From NCBI GenBank assembly GCA_030141605.1, contig JAQGDQ010000394.1:124001-188000 (forward strand): a DNA stretch of 64,000 nucleotides, read 5' to 3'. Positions 22,729-35,200 of this stretch are shown here, in pieces (the first letter of the stretch is position 1; every line of letters begins with the position of its first letter). The notes beneath the pieces are model-generated. The model was not told where the DNA came from and did no database searches. It saw only the letters and a program-made list of their open reading frames with translations. A program made the translations under genes and the position numbers. Source of the DNA: Tubiluchus corallicola (taxonomy: Eukaryota > Priapulida > Priapulimorpha > Priapulimorphida > Tubiluchidae).

Positions 22729-23667
22729 TAAGTCAAGTTGAACGTACGGTGGTGTTGCCCTATCCTGTCTACTTGAAAAGGTAATGTATTTAACTATTTT
22801 GTTTTGTGCTGTGATTAAGGATTGTAATACATTTATTTGTGCTCTGCCCCAGCAGGTGCTGAAGGTATGGGTAAATTAATGAGTAATACGTCGTTTTCAG
22901 TGTATTACGCAAGGAATACAGAAGTTTACAAATACAATTTGAGCATATGCTTTCATGCAGCCCTTACTATTTCTGGTGCCTTTGCTACCTTTCAGTATGT
23001 CTGTACTATAGGTTGGTCAGTATAGCGAGCACTGTCTTATATAGTGTGAGAAGTTAGACGTTACAATGGATACAGTAAAATGTTTTTAACAAAATTTTTA
23101 TGCTTCAATTAATTATCTCATCGTAGTTTTCAACGAAGAGTTCCTGGAGAATGGAAACAGGCAGTTGGAGAATTGCAGAAGGCAGGCGAAGGAAAGATCT
23201 GTCATATTGCTAGGTACTTGTAACACAAAAATTGAAAGCTTTTTTACATTTTCTGCCCACAGAATTCTGCCTGCCCAATGTCTTCAATAGACGCGACGTG
23301 CGTATGATGATGATGATTTTTACATTTTTTGTTCTGGGTTTTTTGTTTTATTGAGTACTTGCATTGTAGTATTTTATAGTTTGCAGATCTGTTGTCCAAG
23401 AATTGCTTAGAAGTGGAAATATGAAAAATAGCAAGTATTGACTTTTTTGAATCGACATAGTTTCTATTTTCCGATAATCTGATTTTCAATCTTTTCATGC
23501 AGATTGGAGAATGGCTGCGACGAAGCCGGTACCTAACTCAGTCTTGAAGCTCTGCCTCTAAGACGATCAAGGAAGCCAGCAAGGATCCACGTTCGGATCA
23601 AAAAGTGTTACAACATAGCTTGTATCATCGGCCGCTATGCATGCTGTATTCTTTCATGCTTAATAAA
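22729..23667 (+). CDS. Possible three-exon 3' end of an unidentified plus-strand gene
   Basis: Three pieces join in phase: 22729-22780 (donor AAAAG|GTAATG), 23127-23213 (acceptor CATCGTAG|, donor GCTAG|GTACTT) and 23503-23536 (acceptor TTCATGCAG|, stop TAA), giving ...SQVERTVVLPYPVYLK, then FQRRVPGEWKQAVGELQKAG, then CHIARLENGCDEAGT-stop. An AATAAA at 23662-23667 could end the transcript. No family recognised, the 5' part is not found, and alternative splices give stops, so this may be a non-coding transcript or chance. Confidence 0.3.
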
Positions 23668-24477
23668 GCAGTTTGAAATAAAAAGATCCCAGTTGTAGGA
23701 GGTAAATAGACAATAAAAAATGTAAAAATAAAATTGAATTGATATTATAATATTACTCTATGAAATTATTAGGCAGCGAAATTTGCAGATCTTTTGTCTT
23801 TCAGCAGTAAAATAAAGTGTCAAATGCAGATTCTTTACCTGGATTGGGCATATACACATTCATTTTATTTATAATAAAAAAATCAACACTTTTGCTTTTA
23901 TCAAGAAATCATTGCCACACTTCACTCATTCCAGAAAATAGCTCAAAAACAACTCGATTTTTTGTTTGATTTGGAGTTTGTGTTGATTTGATTTTTTGTT
24001 TGATGTGCGTGATAAATTGTACATTTTGAAATGATTAATTCTGTTAATTAGTTTAATCCCTTTTTTCTCTAGCAGTCAGTGATGTCTGGGCTAATTGATC
24101 AACAAACTGAAATTGGGTTTTTGGAGGTCTTGACTTTCTTTCTAAAAGTCATACAAAACTGAATGAAAATCAAACCAGCAATGATTCTGTAAAATAGTCA
24201 TCATAACAGTTAAATATTCAAACATCAGAGTCATCTGGTGAGTGTGTTAGAAATTATCTGCTTCTTACCGATCACTATGCCCGGGAGGAAAAAACAGTTT
24301 TGCAACAGGACAACATAGTTAACATCAGCTGCGATGCCCCTTGGGGTACCTCTTCCAGATTTATCTCTCGGGATGTCAGCGATGTGGCAGACCAAGACGA
24401 AGTCTCAAGAAAAATGTTACGACGAGACGAATGAGAGTGTAACTTCCTTCACATGTTCACGAGCAGCAGAAGTTGGT

Positions 24478-24765
24478 GGTACTTTCAAGTGTGAGCAATG
24501 TCAAGCAGTTTCCTGAGATTGTGGGAGATTAAGCAGCATCTACTGATACATTACCCAGAAAAACCTTACAAGGGCAAAGTACAAAACCGTTTTGCAAGTT
24601 ACGTAACTTGTCGACACATTTAAAAAGACTTTCTGAAAAAACTACCATTACTTCTAGAAGATCGGCCAACCTAAATCGGTGTCCAGTTACAAATAAAAGA
24701 TAAAAGTCATGTAATTGTACTAGGTGCAGTATTTCAGCTTGTCAGCTCATTTTTCTAAAGGATTA
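24478..24765 (+). pseudogene. Decayed C2H2 zinc-finger remnants upstream of the intact gene
   Basis: Fragments of fingers survive in different frames: FKCEQCQAV followed by a stop (24484-24516), then IKQHLLIHYPEKPYKG (about 24531-24578), with a finger end, a linker and the start of the next finger, then a CNCTRCSI piece near 24712. Stops and shifts separate them. They look like lost N-terminal fingers of the gene at 24773, or a dead tandem copy. Confidence 0.5.
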
Positions 24766-24772
24766 CTAAAAA

Positions 24773-25969
24773 ATGATGCAGCCTAATGAAAACCCCGAAA
24801 GAAACACGCGATTACAAAGTTCATCAGTGTGGACAGACCACATTTGCATGTGCAAAACGCCTAGTAAATATGATCAACATGAATTATTGTTTATACCGTC
24901 TGCTGTGTTAAGAAATCATGATAAAATCTCCAAACGAGGACCTTACAAATGCACCTCATGTTGGTGTGTTTGCAAAACACTAAATTCACTTAAGCAGCAC
25001 AAAAAGCATTTTAAGCAAGGACCTTATCAATGCCCTTCATGCGAATTTGTGTGCAAAAACCCAAATTCCCTTAAACAGCATCAGTTGTCTCACATTCGTA
25101 AGACTCGTGACAAAAGAACATATTTGTGTGACCAATGTGCTGCCACCTTTTCAAAACGAAACAACTTAGAGAAACACATGATCACACACACCAAGGACAG
25201 GGCTTACTTGTGTGCTTACTGTGGGAGGAGCTTTGCTAGAACAGATTCATTGAGAAACCACGAAGCAATCCACTCCGACCAGCGACCACACAAATGTGAC
25301 ATATGCGAAAAGTGTTTTATCCTGCCAAACCAGTTAGTCTTGCACAAGAAGACTCATTATGGAGAAAATATTTCGTGGAGAAAATATGACAGAAAAACTT
25401 ATCATGAGGAAAATTTGCCAGAAAAGTGTTTAATGCGAGACAGAAAATATCACAAGAAGTGTGTTTTGTGTGACTGTGATTTTAACTGCCATAAAGATTT
25501 TCAAGAACACTTGATAGCAAAGCACAATGATGACAGACCTTATAAATGTGATGTTTGTGGTGCTGCTTTCTTCCAGAATAATATACTGATTGAGCATAGA
25601 TACACTCACATGGCTCAGAAACGTTACTCGTGCTGTCACTGCAATGCTTCTTTTGTTAAACTGTGCAATTTGAAGAATCACATCATGAAGCACGAAAACT
25701 ATCGGCCTTATAAATGCAACTCCTGCGATGCTGCTTTTATTCAGCTTGCTCACTTAAAAGATCATGTTATGATTCACACGGGAGAAAAACCTTATTTATG
25801 CAGCCAGTGCGGAAGTAAATTTAACCGTAAGAGTCATTTAAACAGGCACATGCTAGGTGTTCACACGAATCAGCGCCCTTACAAATGTAAGCAATGCAAT
25901 GCAGACTTTTCTTACTCACATGCCTTGAAGCAACATCTAAACGTGCACTCTCGAAAGCAAGCCGAGTGA
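24773..25969 (+). CDS. C2H2 zinc-finger protein, about 11 fingers
   Basis: A 398-codon uninterrupted frame starts ATG-ATG and ends TGA. After a short N-terminus with one degenerate finger (about residues 23-50), C2H2 fingers run from residue 58 to about 392. The first ends HKKH and is irregular. A spacer of about 38 residues separates fingers 5 and 6. Only one linker is the canonical TGEKPY (before finger 10); others are variants such as NQRPYK and NDDRPYK. Such proteins are usually nuclear, DNA-binding transcription factors, and the target here is unknown. There is no recognisable KRAB, BTB, SET or ZAD domain. The stop is followed after 160 bp by AATAAA (26129-26134). Decayed fingers upstream raise the possibility of a longer ancestral protein or an undetected 5' exon. 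Confidence 0.85.
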   Translation: MMQPNENPERNTRLQSSSVWTDHICMCKTPSKYDQHELLFIPSAVLRNHDKISKRGPYKCTSCWCVCKTLNSLKQHKKHFKQGPYQCPSCEFVCKNPNSLKQHQLSHIRKTRDKRTYLCDQCAATFSKRNNLEKHMITHTKDRAYLCAYCGRSFARTDSLRNHEAIHSDQRPHKCDICEKCFILPNQLVLHKKTHYGENISWRKYDRKTYHEENLPEKCLMRDRKYHKKCVLCDCDFNCHKDFQEHLIAKHNDDRPYKCDVCGAAFFQNNILIEHRYTHMAQKRYSCCHCNASFVKLCNLKNHIMKHENYRPYKCNSCDAAFIQLAHLKDHVMIHTGEKPYLCSQCGSKFNRKSHLNRHMLGVHTNQRPYKCKQCNADFSYSHALKQHLNVHSRKQAE

Positions 25970-26128
25970 CTCTTTGTGCAAGCTCGTATATCACAAAATT
26001 TCCGTGCCTTCAAGTGCTCGTTTTAGATTTATAAAATTTCTCTCTAAAACAAGCTTACTGTGTTGATTTGCAAAAGAAATATATCTTTATAAATCTAGTT
26101 TTCAAACAACATTTACAAGCTAAACTTC

Positions 26129-26134
26129 AATAAA
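26129..26134 (+). terminator. Poly(A) signal AATAAA of the zinc-finger gene
   Basis: First canonical AATAAA downstream of the stop at 25969, in ACTTCAATAAAAATC. Confidence 0.6.
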
Positions 26135-26149
26135 AATCAAACTATAACA

Positions 26150-28689
26150 TGGCATTCTTTATTCGCTTGACGCAATGTGGTTGGTAAATACTACCTACAT
26201 GAAAATATATCCATCACATTCTGTAACCTAAAAACATGGGTATGGCTAGAACGTTAACATAGTTAGGCACTTTCTTACTCAATTACAGATCGAAACCAAT
26301 TTTTGCTAACCTGCTAACATATTTTCCATTTTCAGGGTTCTGAAATGCTTCTTTAGAAACGTTTTTTTAAGTTGTATAATAAAATTTCCATTTTTTGGTA
26401 TTGGCTGATAGTTTTTTGCATTTTTGTGAGTTTTCCTCCTGCTTGCATGAGGTAGATTTTAGTACGTTCATCAACATATTTTTCTATAATAGGTACAAGC
26501 AAGAACATTTTGTTAAAGTTTGCTTACAAGACTCAATGAAAGTTAGAACAGAGCGATCACGGCATGTACTTGGCTACCAAAAGTTAAGCACCACTAAGCC
26601 TGGTTATTAAATCAATGGGTTACCATCTAAAAAACTGCTTTAGTATTGTTAACCTGCCATGATTGCAGCATGCAATAACCTTTTCTATACTGAATTTGTG
26701 GAGGATCCAGAACCTACCACTTACAAGGGCAGCCCAGTAATAGAAGTTTGACTGGTAGGTGTGTTGACCGTGTCTGGACGCTCTAAAAGATATTCATGAG
26801 GGTATATACTGATGTTCCCTAGATGGGTGTTAGAGGGCTTAGAAATTAAATTAAATTTGAAAGCAGCTTTGCCAGAATGCTAGATAACTTGTATGATATA
26901 ATGCACAGAAAAACAACGTAATTGCGATTTATGGCACATTTTCATAGTTACGAGACCAAGGAGGAAAATTCTTACAACCAACATTTTGGCTGCATCTGTA
27001 ATTTTGTGTCAATTCAAAAAACATCTTATACAGAAAAGCAAAAACAGATCAATTCTCATAATAGTTTAATATCATCAAATTTATTTCGTATAGTCTGTAC
27101 TACGATTAATCGACTTTCAGCAAATAATAAATAGTAAAGTAACAATTATTCCCTAGATTAATGATCACTAGTAATTATTAGTTAACAAATTTATGTACAA
27201 ACTGGCCTGTACAATCATCAAGTTAATCAGAGCAGAAGGTATAGGACCATATAGAAGCAATAATAAAAGCTTTAGGCTAAAATGGTGACCTATAACAACA
27301 AATTTTTGAGGGTTAAGCAAGGCGTAAATGGTTAGAACATGTTTTCCAACCTCCAACATCATTTGTGCTTTTGAATAGAATAATGCATCAGAACAATGCA
27401 TTTTGCATGAGAAAACACTGAAATATGTCCGACGCATCAGAACAATGCACTTTGCATGAGAAAACACTGAAATATGTCCGATGCACTTGTGCAATGCAGT
27501 CACAGTTATCAGTACTGATGTAGATTTACAATTTGTTTATTACGATTCAAAAATGAAATACCAAAGCAGAAGGTTCAATTCTAGCTTTGCCTACCTTCTT
27601 TTTGCCATACTCCACGGTTTTTAATTAATGATTATCTGAAATAACCGTGATCATTAGTTATTTTCTCTAGATATTCACACAAATCACAAAACTCAAATGA
27701 ATTATTACAATCTTCCAAGAAGTTCTACGTTGGTTTGTACTATTACTAGATACAGAGTTGTAAAAATAGAAGAGAAAACGTGTGATATTCACTGATAATT
27801 TTAGCAGCTGTTGCGGCATGTACAAAGCATTGTTAAACTACAACTATGTAATTGTATAGAATTGTTGCAAAATCAGTACATTCTTAGAATAGAGCTAAAT
27901 ATTATAGTTACTATATACAACTAATTAGCTCTGCATTATAAACAGGGCCATATTTCATATTGTGCCGCACAGCCCGCACATACATTGAAATCCTCTGTAC
28001 AGAGCATTAACCATATTAAACATGAGACATTTGTGCTATTATTACATGTATTATACAAAATATATGCATTGTTTAGTGTTTGATAATAATTTACAAACAT
28101 GATAATATTATAGTCGAATATACTGACCAGTTCACAACCTTACTCACAAATATCTTACTGACCAGTGCCCATCACTGGTATTAGAATAATGGTATTACAG
28201 TAGGAGGCACACAAAAGGCCTAAAATACCTTCACAAAAATGAGACAAATTGTTAACAAGATTAAGTTATTTAGATTTATTAAAGCATTTCTACTTTTGTA
28301 CACGAAATTGTGTTTGTACGTACATACAAACATACAAAAATGTGTTTGTACATTCATACATACGAAAACTGATGTACAGAATTACAAACACAAGGTTACA
28401 AAAATACTAAAATAATATGACCACCTAAAACAATTATTAAAGAAAACATAAACAGTTACAATCACTATTTGGAAACCTAAAAGTTGTGCTGCACTTAAAA
28501 TAAAGAAATAAAATAGAGTAAAAAATAAAAATGGATTTTCCAGTAACAGAACACTTTAAAATATTTAAGATGTTAAAGAACATTAAACAGGTACCTTTAT
28601 TAAAATTTGAGGCAGATCGATCTGACAAAATAAGGCGAGACAAATTGAACAAACAGCATAAAAATGTGTTAAAACCCTCATTCAATAAA
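26150..28689. other. Intergenic region between two convergent genes
   Basis: No gene seen. It contains a 5S-like relic (26550-26630) and a 48-bp direct duplication at about 27384-27481 (GCATCAGAACAATGCA...TATGTCC, two copies). The remainder is AT-rich sequence without recognisable structure. Confidence 0.5.
26550..26630 (+). repeat. 5S-rRNA-like relic (possible 5S-derived SINE)
   Basis: AAGTTAAGCACCACTAAGCC-TGGTTATTAAATCAATGGGTTACC matches the internal-promoter half of animal 5S rRNA (GAAG-TAAGC...GCCTGGTTAGTACTTGGATGGG-ACC) with many changes. A related sequence in reverse orientation occurs twice at 56406-56540. Too degenerate to be a working 5S gene. Confidence 0.4.
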
Positions 28690-29153
28690 ACTATGTATTA
28701 CATGCCATGAAACTTTTATTTACTAAACAATTAAATGCTACACCATGATAAGATCTTGTAAGCTCTACTATCACAACCAGAAACCAGCTGGTTGCCAACA
28801 CGACATGTTACCATGGTTACTGTACACAGTCACAAGCTGAATGACAATCATTAACAAGAATTATTTTACATTAGGAAAAGAATGGCTGCAGCCGATATGG
28901 GTATGTTTACAGATGAGAATAAAAATTAGCCACAAGAAACTTATAATAATCAATACTAGGAGGTGACACTCGTACTTACACTAAATTCGCTGTTAAATAA
29001 CTACATAAGCTGTGCATGTCAATAAGGTGCATTTGGCACATATCCAGTAACAAACAAGCATCTGTGTAATTGGGTGCAATCTAGTAACAACCATGCATCT
29101 GTGTTGATTTGGTGCGATCTAATAATGACCAAGCGTCTATGTTGAAGCTGCCA
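28690..29153 (-). other. Predicted 3' UTR of the CTTNBP2-like gene
   Basis: Downstream of the TAG at 29154 on the minus strand the first canonical AATAAA is at 28715-28720 (plus strand TTTATT), about 435 bases away. The end point is an estimate. Confidence 0.4.
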
Positions 29154-29250
29154 CTAGCTGGAAAGCTCTGCATCCGGTGAAGAATGCCTGATGAGAGATC
29201 GAGCAGTAGCACGAGGTGAGAACGGATCCGGTACTTTGCCTTCCACGGCA
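29154..29250 (-). CDS. CTTNBP2: CTTNBP2-like exon 19 (terminal)
   Basis: Acceptor TTTTGTCGTTTCAG|. The frame reads AVEGKVPDPFSPRATARSL and ends HSSPDAELSS before TAG. The vertebrate proteins have a much longer tail, so this is a short C-terminus. Confidence 0.8.
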
Positions 29251-32200
29251 CTGAAACGACAAAAAAAAATGAAAGGAGATCAAGTGTTGAACTACAGGAA
29301 GTCCTTGCTTAATGACGCTAATGCGTTCCAGCAAAAGGAAAGGAAACATCATTATGCAAAACAATACCTTCCATAGAAAATAATGTAAAAGCATTCAGTT
29401 GTGTTCCCCACCCAAAGATCAATAATGCTTGGCCTACATAAGAGTGCTTACTAAGCTGCCAAAACAAAAGTCAATGATGTCTGGCTATGGAAAGACTCTC
29501 TTTTTTCTGCTGAAACTTTCAACACTGTTAGCAACATCTTGTTCCACTTCTTGCCTTTGCTCTCTAACTTGAACATTTTCACAAAAAAGCTCAAGTCTTA
29601 CACCAATACTGTATGTTATGAAGCTACTTTATGAAGATGTTTATCACTAGTCATTTTATGTTCTTACATAAATGCAAATGAGATGGAGGCAGCAAAAATT
29701 AACCTTGTAATGTAAACATTTTTATCAGTGGAATTTCATCTCTAGGCACGCGGTGAAAGCGCTATAGTAATCAGCCTGTGGTCAGCAAAGAATCGTCACT
29801 GCGGGCCTTTGACTGTGGTCAGCAATGAATCATCACTGCGGGCCTTTGACTGTGGTTAGCAATGAATCGTCACTGTGGGCCTTTGACTGTTCAGTACGAA
29901 AATTATTACTGTGATTTCTGTTAATAGGGTGAGTGTAGCAAACGAAATTTCAGCACCTGAAGGCCGAAAAATCGTCGTTAAATCGAATCATGTGCCGTTA
30001 AGTGAATAAAAGGTGTCAAAAGATCAGCATCGCTAAAACGAAACGTCTCCAAACGGGGAGTCGTTAAGTGAAGACTTATTGTATGTCAATTTGTGGATTG
30101 GCTTTGGTTTGCAAGCACACATATGTAGATTGCCAATTGTTACCGCAACGCATCCGTACCACTTTATTAAGGCACTCTAGTGAAATTTCACATCAGACTC
30201 GTATTTTAGCACTTTACTCAACGGTCACTTTATATTGTGCAAGTTTTGATAGGCAACGTAATTTTCCACAAGAATCTGTAGATGTCATGTTTCACTTTAA
30301 GCATTATAATACAATATATGACAACAACGAAATACATACTTGGGGTGGGGTATGTTGATTGGCTCTGACGTCGAATTAAATTCGGGAGCATTGACAGAGG
30401 CAGGTGAACGAACGGGTATCACTGAGGTGTCGTCCACTTTTTGAAGGTGTTGCTGCAGTTCCTGACCGCCTCGGTAACTACCAATGTACCTGTCTTTGTC
30501 TTCACAGAAAAACAAATAAACAATTTGATCAAACCAGCGGGCAGCTACAATTACAATTTTCGCAATATGAAGGCACACAAAAATCACATAATCTAAATGA
30601 CGGTATAATATCACAACTTATTAAATTTTGATACCAAACTTGAAAGACAGGAAGTGTGAAAAAATTTGAATGCAGCTTGGAATTGCAATGGAGCACGTAG
30701 AATTGAAAATGTTATATTTTGGCTAGCCGAGTATGAAGAACAGAATTTTGTAGTGCATTTATAACTAAGGGTATGGCTTGAAGAACAGAATTTTGTAGTG
30801 CATTTATAACTAAGGGTATGGCGGTTTAGTTTTGCTAAGACAGGCGTCTTGTAAATAGAAGGTCGACAGTTCAAATCTACACTGTATTACAACTTTTTCA
30901 CGTTTCCTGTAAAATGTAATTGAGAAATTGCAACGAAGCGGTGAAATCTGTTTGCGAAGTAACCTTCCGTAAGAGATCTGCTTAGCTGTCAGCCAAACAT
31001 ATCGTTTGATAAAATAAAAAACTCAATATATCCAGCCCTGTACATACGAATCATGCGAAATTGCAACAAGCAACTTAATGACTCACACCCAGGACTAGTT
31101 GTGATATTATTCAACACCAAATTCCACAGCTTGAGCAGCAAAAATGAAAAAGAGATTAGATTACAATCCAAGTTGACTAGTCAAGTGTCAAGAGTAAGTA
31201 AAGAAAATGTAAAAATGGAATGTCATACCTGCGCCAGAAATTGGACATCCTGGCAACACTGCCCTCTGCAGGAGCACAAACAAAGCAGTCTCGACCAGTG
31301 TCTGCTGACCAATAGGCGCCGACGATTTTGGACCCTTGAGGATGGCGTTTTCCACTGCCGGAGCAATGGCGTGGTTCCAGGATAGGCTGAGCCAGCGAAG
31401 GATGGCCTTGGGTTTGTTCATCTCAATGGGGCAACTGTAAAAGTGACGGGGGCCAAAAACAAGTTCAGGAAGACCAAGTTTGGCGAGACATTCATTGAGC
31501 CGTTGCCACACACTGAAAACCCATTCAACAGCCCTGAAATGTACAAGAATTTGCGAAATCAATAATTTTATGTAAAAAAACGCTTAAATCTTCTATTATG
31601 GTGGTTATAAAATTAATAAACATCAAAGACAAATTGTTAATAATTTCTAACAGCATAGTGCTTATTACTGAAGACGATCGTTTCAACAGCAATTGTCATT
31701 CTCAATGCTATAAATCAAGCCAAAACAAATAATCAATATATGTATGAACAATACTAGCTATGTCCTAAAACGTAATTACCAAATCAAAAGAGTGAAATTT
31801 AAATTGAAAGAATTGAAAGAAAGTGGAAGTAACTTATCACAATGTCGAGTAAAACAACACATTTTTAGTTAGTATCTGTTTTGTCAACTTGATTTTAGTT
31901 AGTATTGGCTTTGTTAACTCAAGTTGACAAAGCAGGTACAAACAAAAAATCTAGACATACTGCGAGGGTCAGTTGTTGCAGATTGTATAATTGCTAGTAT
32001 GTATATTCAACAGTTTTGTTATTATGTATATTTGTCTGTTTTGCTATTATGTATATTCAACAGTTTTGTTATTATGTATATTTGTCTGTTTTGCTATTAT
32101 GTATATTCATCAGTTTTGCTATTATGTATATTCATCAGTTTTGCTAGTATGTATATTCATCAGTTTTGCTATTATGTATATTCATCAGTTTTGCTATTAT

Positions 32201-35200
32201 GTATATTCATCAGTTTTGTTATTATGTATATTTATCTGTTTTGCTATTATGTATATTCATCAGTTTTGCTATTATGTATATTCATCAGTTTTGCTATTAT
32301 GTATATTCATCAGTTTTGCTATTATGTATATTCATCAGTTTTGCTACTATGAAGTTGTGCCAACGTGGCAAGGTGATTTTGTGTTGAAAATGCTTTCACG
32401 CCCATTATATATGTACAATAGAGTGCAGTAATGTTTATTTGACTTAATATAGTGCTACAAACTAGTACCAATGATTTTGCCTAAGAGCTGTTTTTTGTCA
32501 TAGAGTAATGTCCAGTAAAGGCCACACATATTAACCTGCTCAAAAGTGAATTCACTAGCCTGGCTAGTTGATTTATACCTGTGCCAGCAAGAAGGAATAT
32601 GAAAACTGCCACGCACCTGTACACAGGGTCCCCAGGTGTCGGTAACTGTCCACCATATTTGTGAATGACGCGACGTAGCAGATGCCTGGACAGTTGTGAG
32701 CGAACGGGTTCTGTATCGATGCGACAATGCACCCAGCGGAATCTCTGCTGTATGGAGAGGTCGAGAGACTGAGACCGCGATTTATCCATCGTGCCGATGA
32801 TGTAACACTCGTTTAACAGGTAATACAGGTGAGGTTCTGAATCAGCATCTACATGAAAAATAAAAATTATCTATGATTTAACAGTACCTGTAAATTTATA
32901 CTTGAGGAAATCAACGTATCTTAAAATGCAGATGATCGTTTTGACAAAAATGTCACTTTCAATACTGAAAATTAAGCCAGATCAAAAATCGGTACATTTA
33001 TTTATGACACTGAAATTATCACTGCATGAAAAAATATTACAAAACAAAACTGACATCTAACTTACTATAGCGAGAGACTTTACCTTGACTCTGCGAGAGA
33101 TTCTATAAAAAACATGAAAAAGATTTTCGCAGAAGGAAAATTTTTTCAGATTTTCTATAAACTCTTCCTCTCGGTGTCATAAACATTTTCATTGTTTTGT
33201 TTGGTTTACTTCTCAGCATCAAAAATGACAATTTCCTGAAGTGATCAGCTGCACTCAGTTGATTCCAAGACGCTCTGACACTTTCATACACTTGAAAGAA
33301 TGTTTCAAGTAAAATGTTTCATATTTCAACATAATTACAGACAAGACCTTTAGGCTGTAACAAAAGCCAGTGGCTTAAAGTTAGCTAATTCAGCAAAACC
33401 CTAACAGCACTTGAATTTTAGCATCAACAAAAACTTTTCCACAATGTCAGTTCATCGTTCAGCAGCAATAAAAGGATTACAGCAGCCGTTCTGTATACCT
33501 ATTATGGATGAGGGTTACAGATAAGCAAAAATGTCATTCAGTAAGCAAAAGCTACAAATGTCTATTAAATTAAATTTATAACTAGTTTTGTACACTCATA
33601 TCTTGGTCTGCCGGACAAAAGCGAAGAGACATCAGTCCGAATATGCCGATTGACCGTATTTACTGATACTAAGCTAATATAGCAAGCAATGTTCAATTGC
33701 CTCAAAAAAACTATAGGGTCGCTCCTATGCAAAAGTATATAAATACTGTCAATAAAGGACCTTAATAACTCCACATAATCGATTCTATATTGTTATACCT
33801 AGAGATATGCAAGTGGTTACACTGATGTACGTGATGCAAATAAAATGACAGCCTGCCAACTAGTGGTCAGCTCACAAAATAACGGACTATGCCAGTAGTA
33901 TGCGGGCTTTTAATGAACCAAATTTTGTCCAAATTTTTCGATATCCATAAAAGTGAGGTCCGGCAAACCGAGATATGAGTGTGTATACAAATTACAAACT
34001 GAGACAATGTCACACCAGCTTGTCAGTACTTCATGCTGAATCGTAAAATTTCTACAAAAAAAACAATGGCAAACCTATTTTCACGCTGATAGCATTAGCC
34101 GGGCCTCGGCGCTCGATGGCCGTTAGAATTTCTCCAAAAACCTCTGACACGTCGATTTTGCTCAAGTCGTCCAGAATAATCACAGGTGCATGATTCAACA
34201 TGGCAGGTACCTCGGCACGTAGGAGACAATCTGTAAAATAAAATGACAATTAAATACTGAAATGAAACATACAACGTAAGAGCTGACATGGACTTCTCTT
34301 CCAACAAAATGACTAACAGGTTTGAAATGCACATAGCTAAAAAAAACCAAACTATCGATTTTTTCAGTTCCAGCTTTTTTAGAAACAGTGTCAACTTTTT
34401 TAGTAATGGGACACTTGCAGTTCATGGTTTCGTATCTTGTACAAACCTAAATGCTACTGTTTTTCTGACGAATAAAGAAATGTCTACATACATATTTTGA
34501 GTGCAAAATAACTGAGCTTCAAAGCATAGTAAATAAAATATTGAAACAATGACCAGACATGCAGATGACAAGGATGTTTACAATAAGAACAACAGAAACT
34601 GTTCTCTTACGATAATCACAACTCAAAACAATAGTCTTTCTTTTCAAAGCTGATTATTTCACAACAAAAACACTTGTCAGTTTTTAATTAGGGTTTTATA
34701 AGATAAACTTGTTGCCTCGTAAATGAAACAATACTTGATGCATTTATTGTTAAATACGAGTTTGATAAACTACAAACTATTTTTATCCGCAGCTCAGTTT
34801 CCTTGTCAAAAAGCTTACAAAACACAACAGTGTTATTGCAATGTTATTAGTTCTACATTTAAATGGCACTAATACAATCATGTATATGTGCAAAGACTGT
34901 AAAAGCCAGTAACATAAGATCAAAAAGTATGACTGGAATTCAGAAAGCTTCAGGTTCAATCCAGCTGGTCTTCAGATTTTCCGGTTGATTTAATACTTAT
35001 GTCATTCGAGGCAATAACAATTTTTAAGGAAAACCGGACCCAAACTTAAGCTGTTGGTCAAAACAATCTACCCTTTAAAAAATTGAAAAACTATTTTTTC
35101 AAAAACACACTTGAAAGAAGTATACCACACAAACACAATTTCACGTTCGCGCCACTAGTTCTTTGCTGTTACATGCATTTCACCATTCGCTAGTTAGACG

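Noticed and set aside
23261-23317. Additional plus-strand exon (acceptor TGCCCACAG|, donor GTATGA)
   Set aside because: Joining it to the preceding candidate exon gives an immediate in-frame stop.
31924-32431. Long open frames of 140 or more codons rich in Phe, Ile, Tyr and Cys
   Set aside because: They are produced by a stop-free 25-bp repeat read in several frames.
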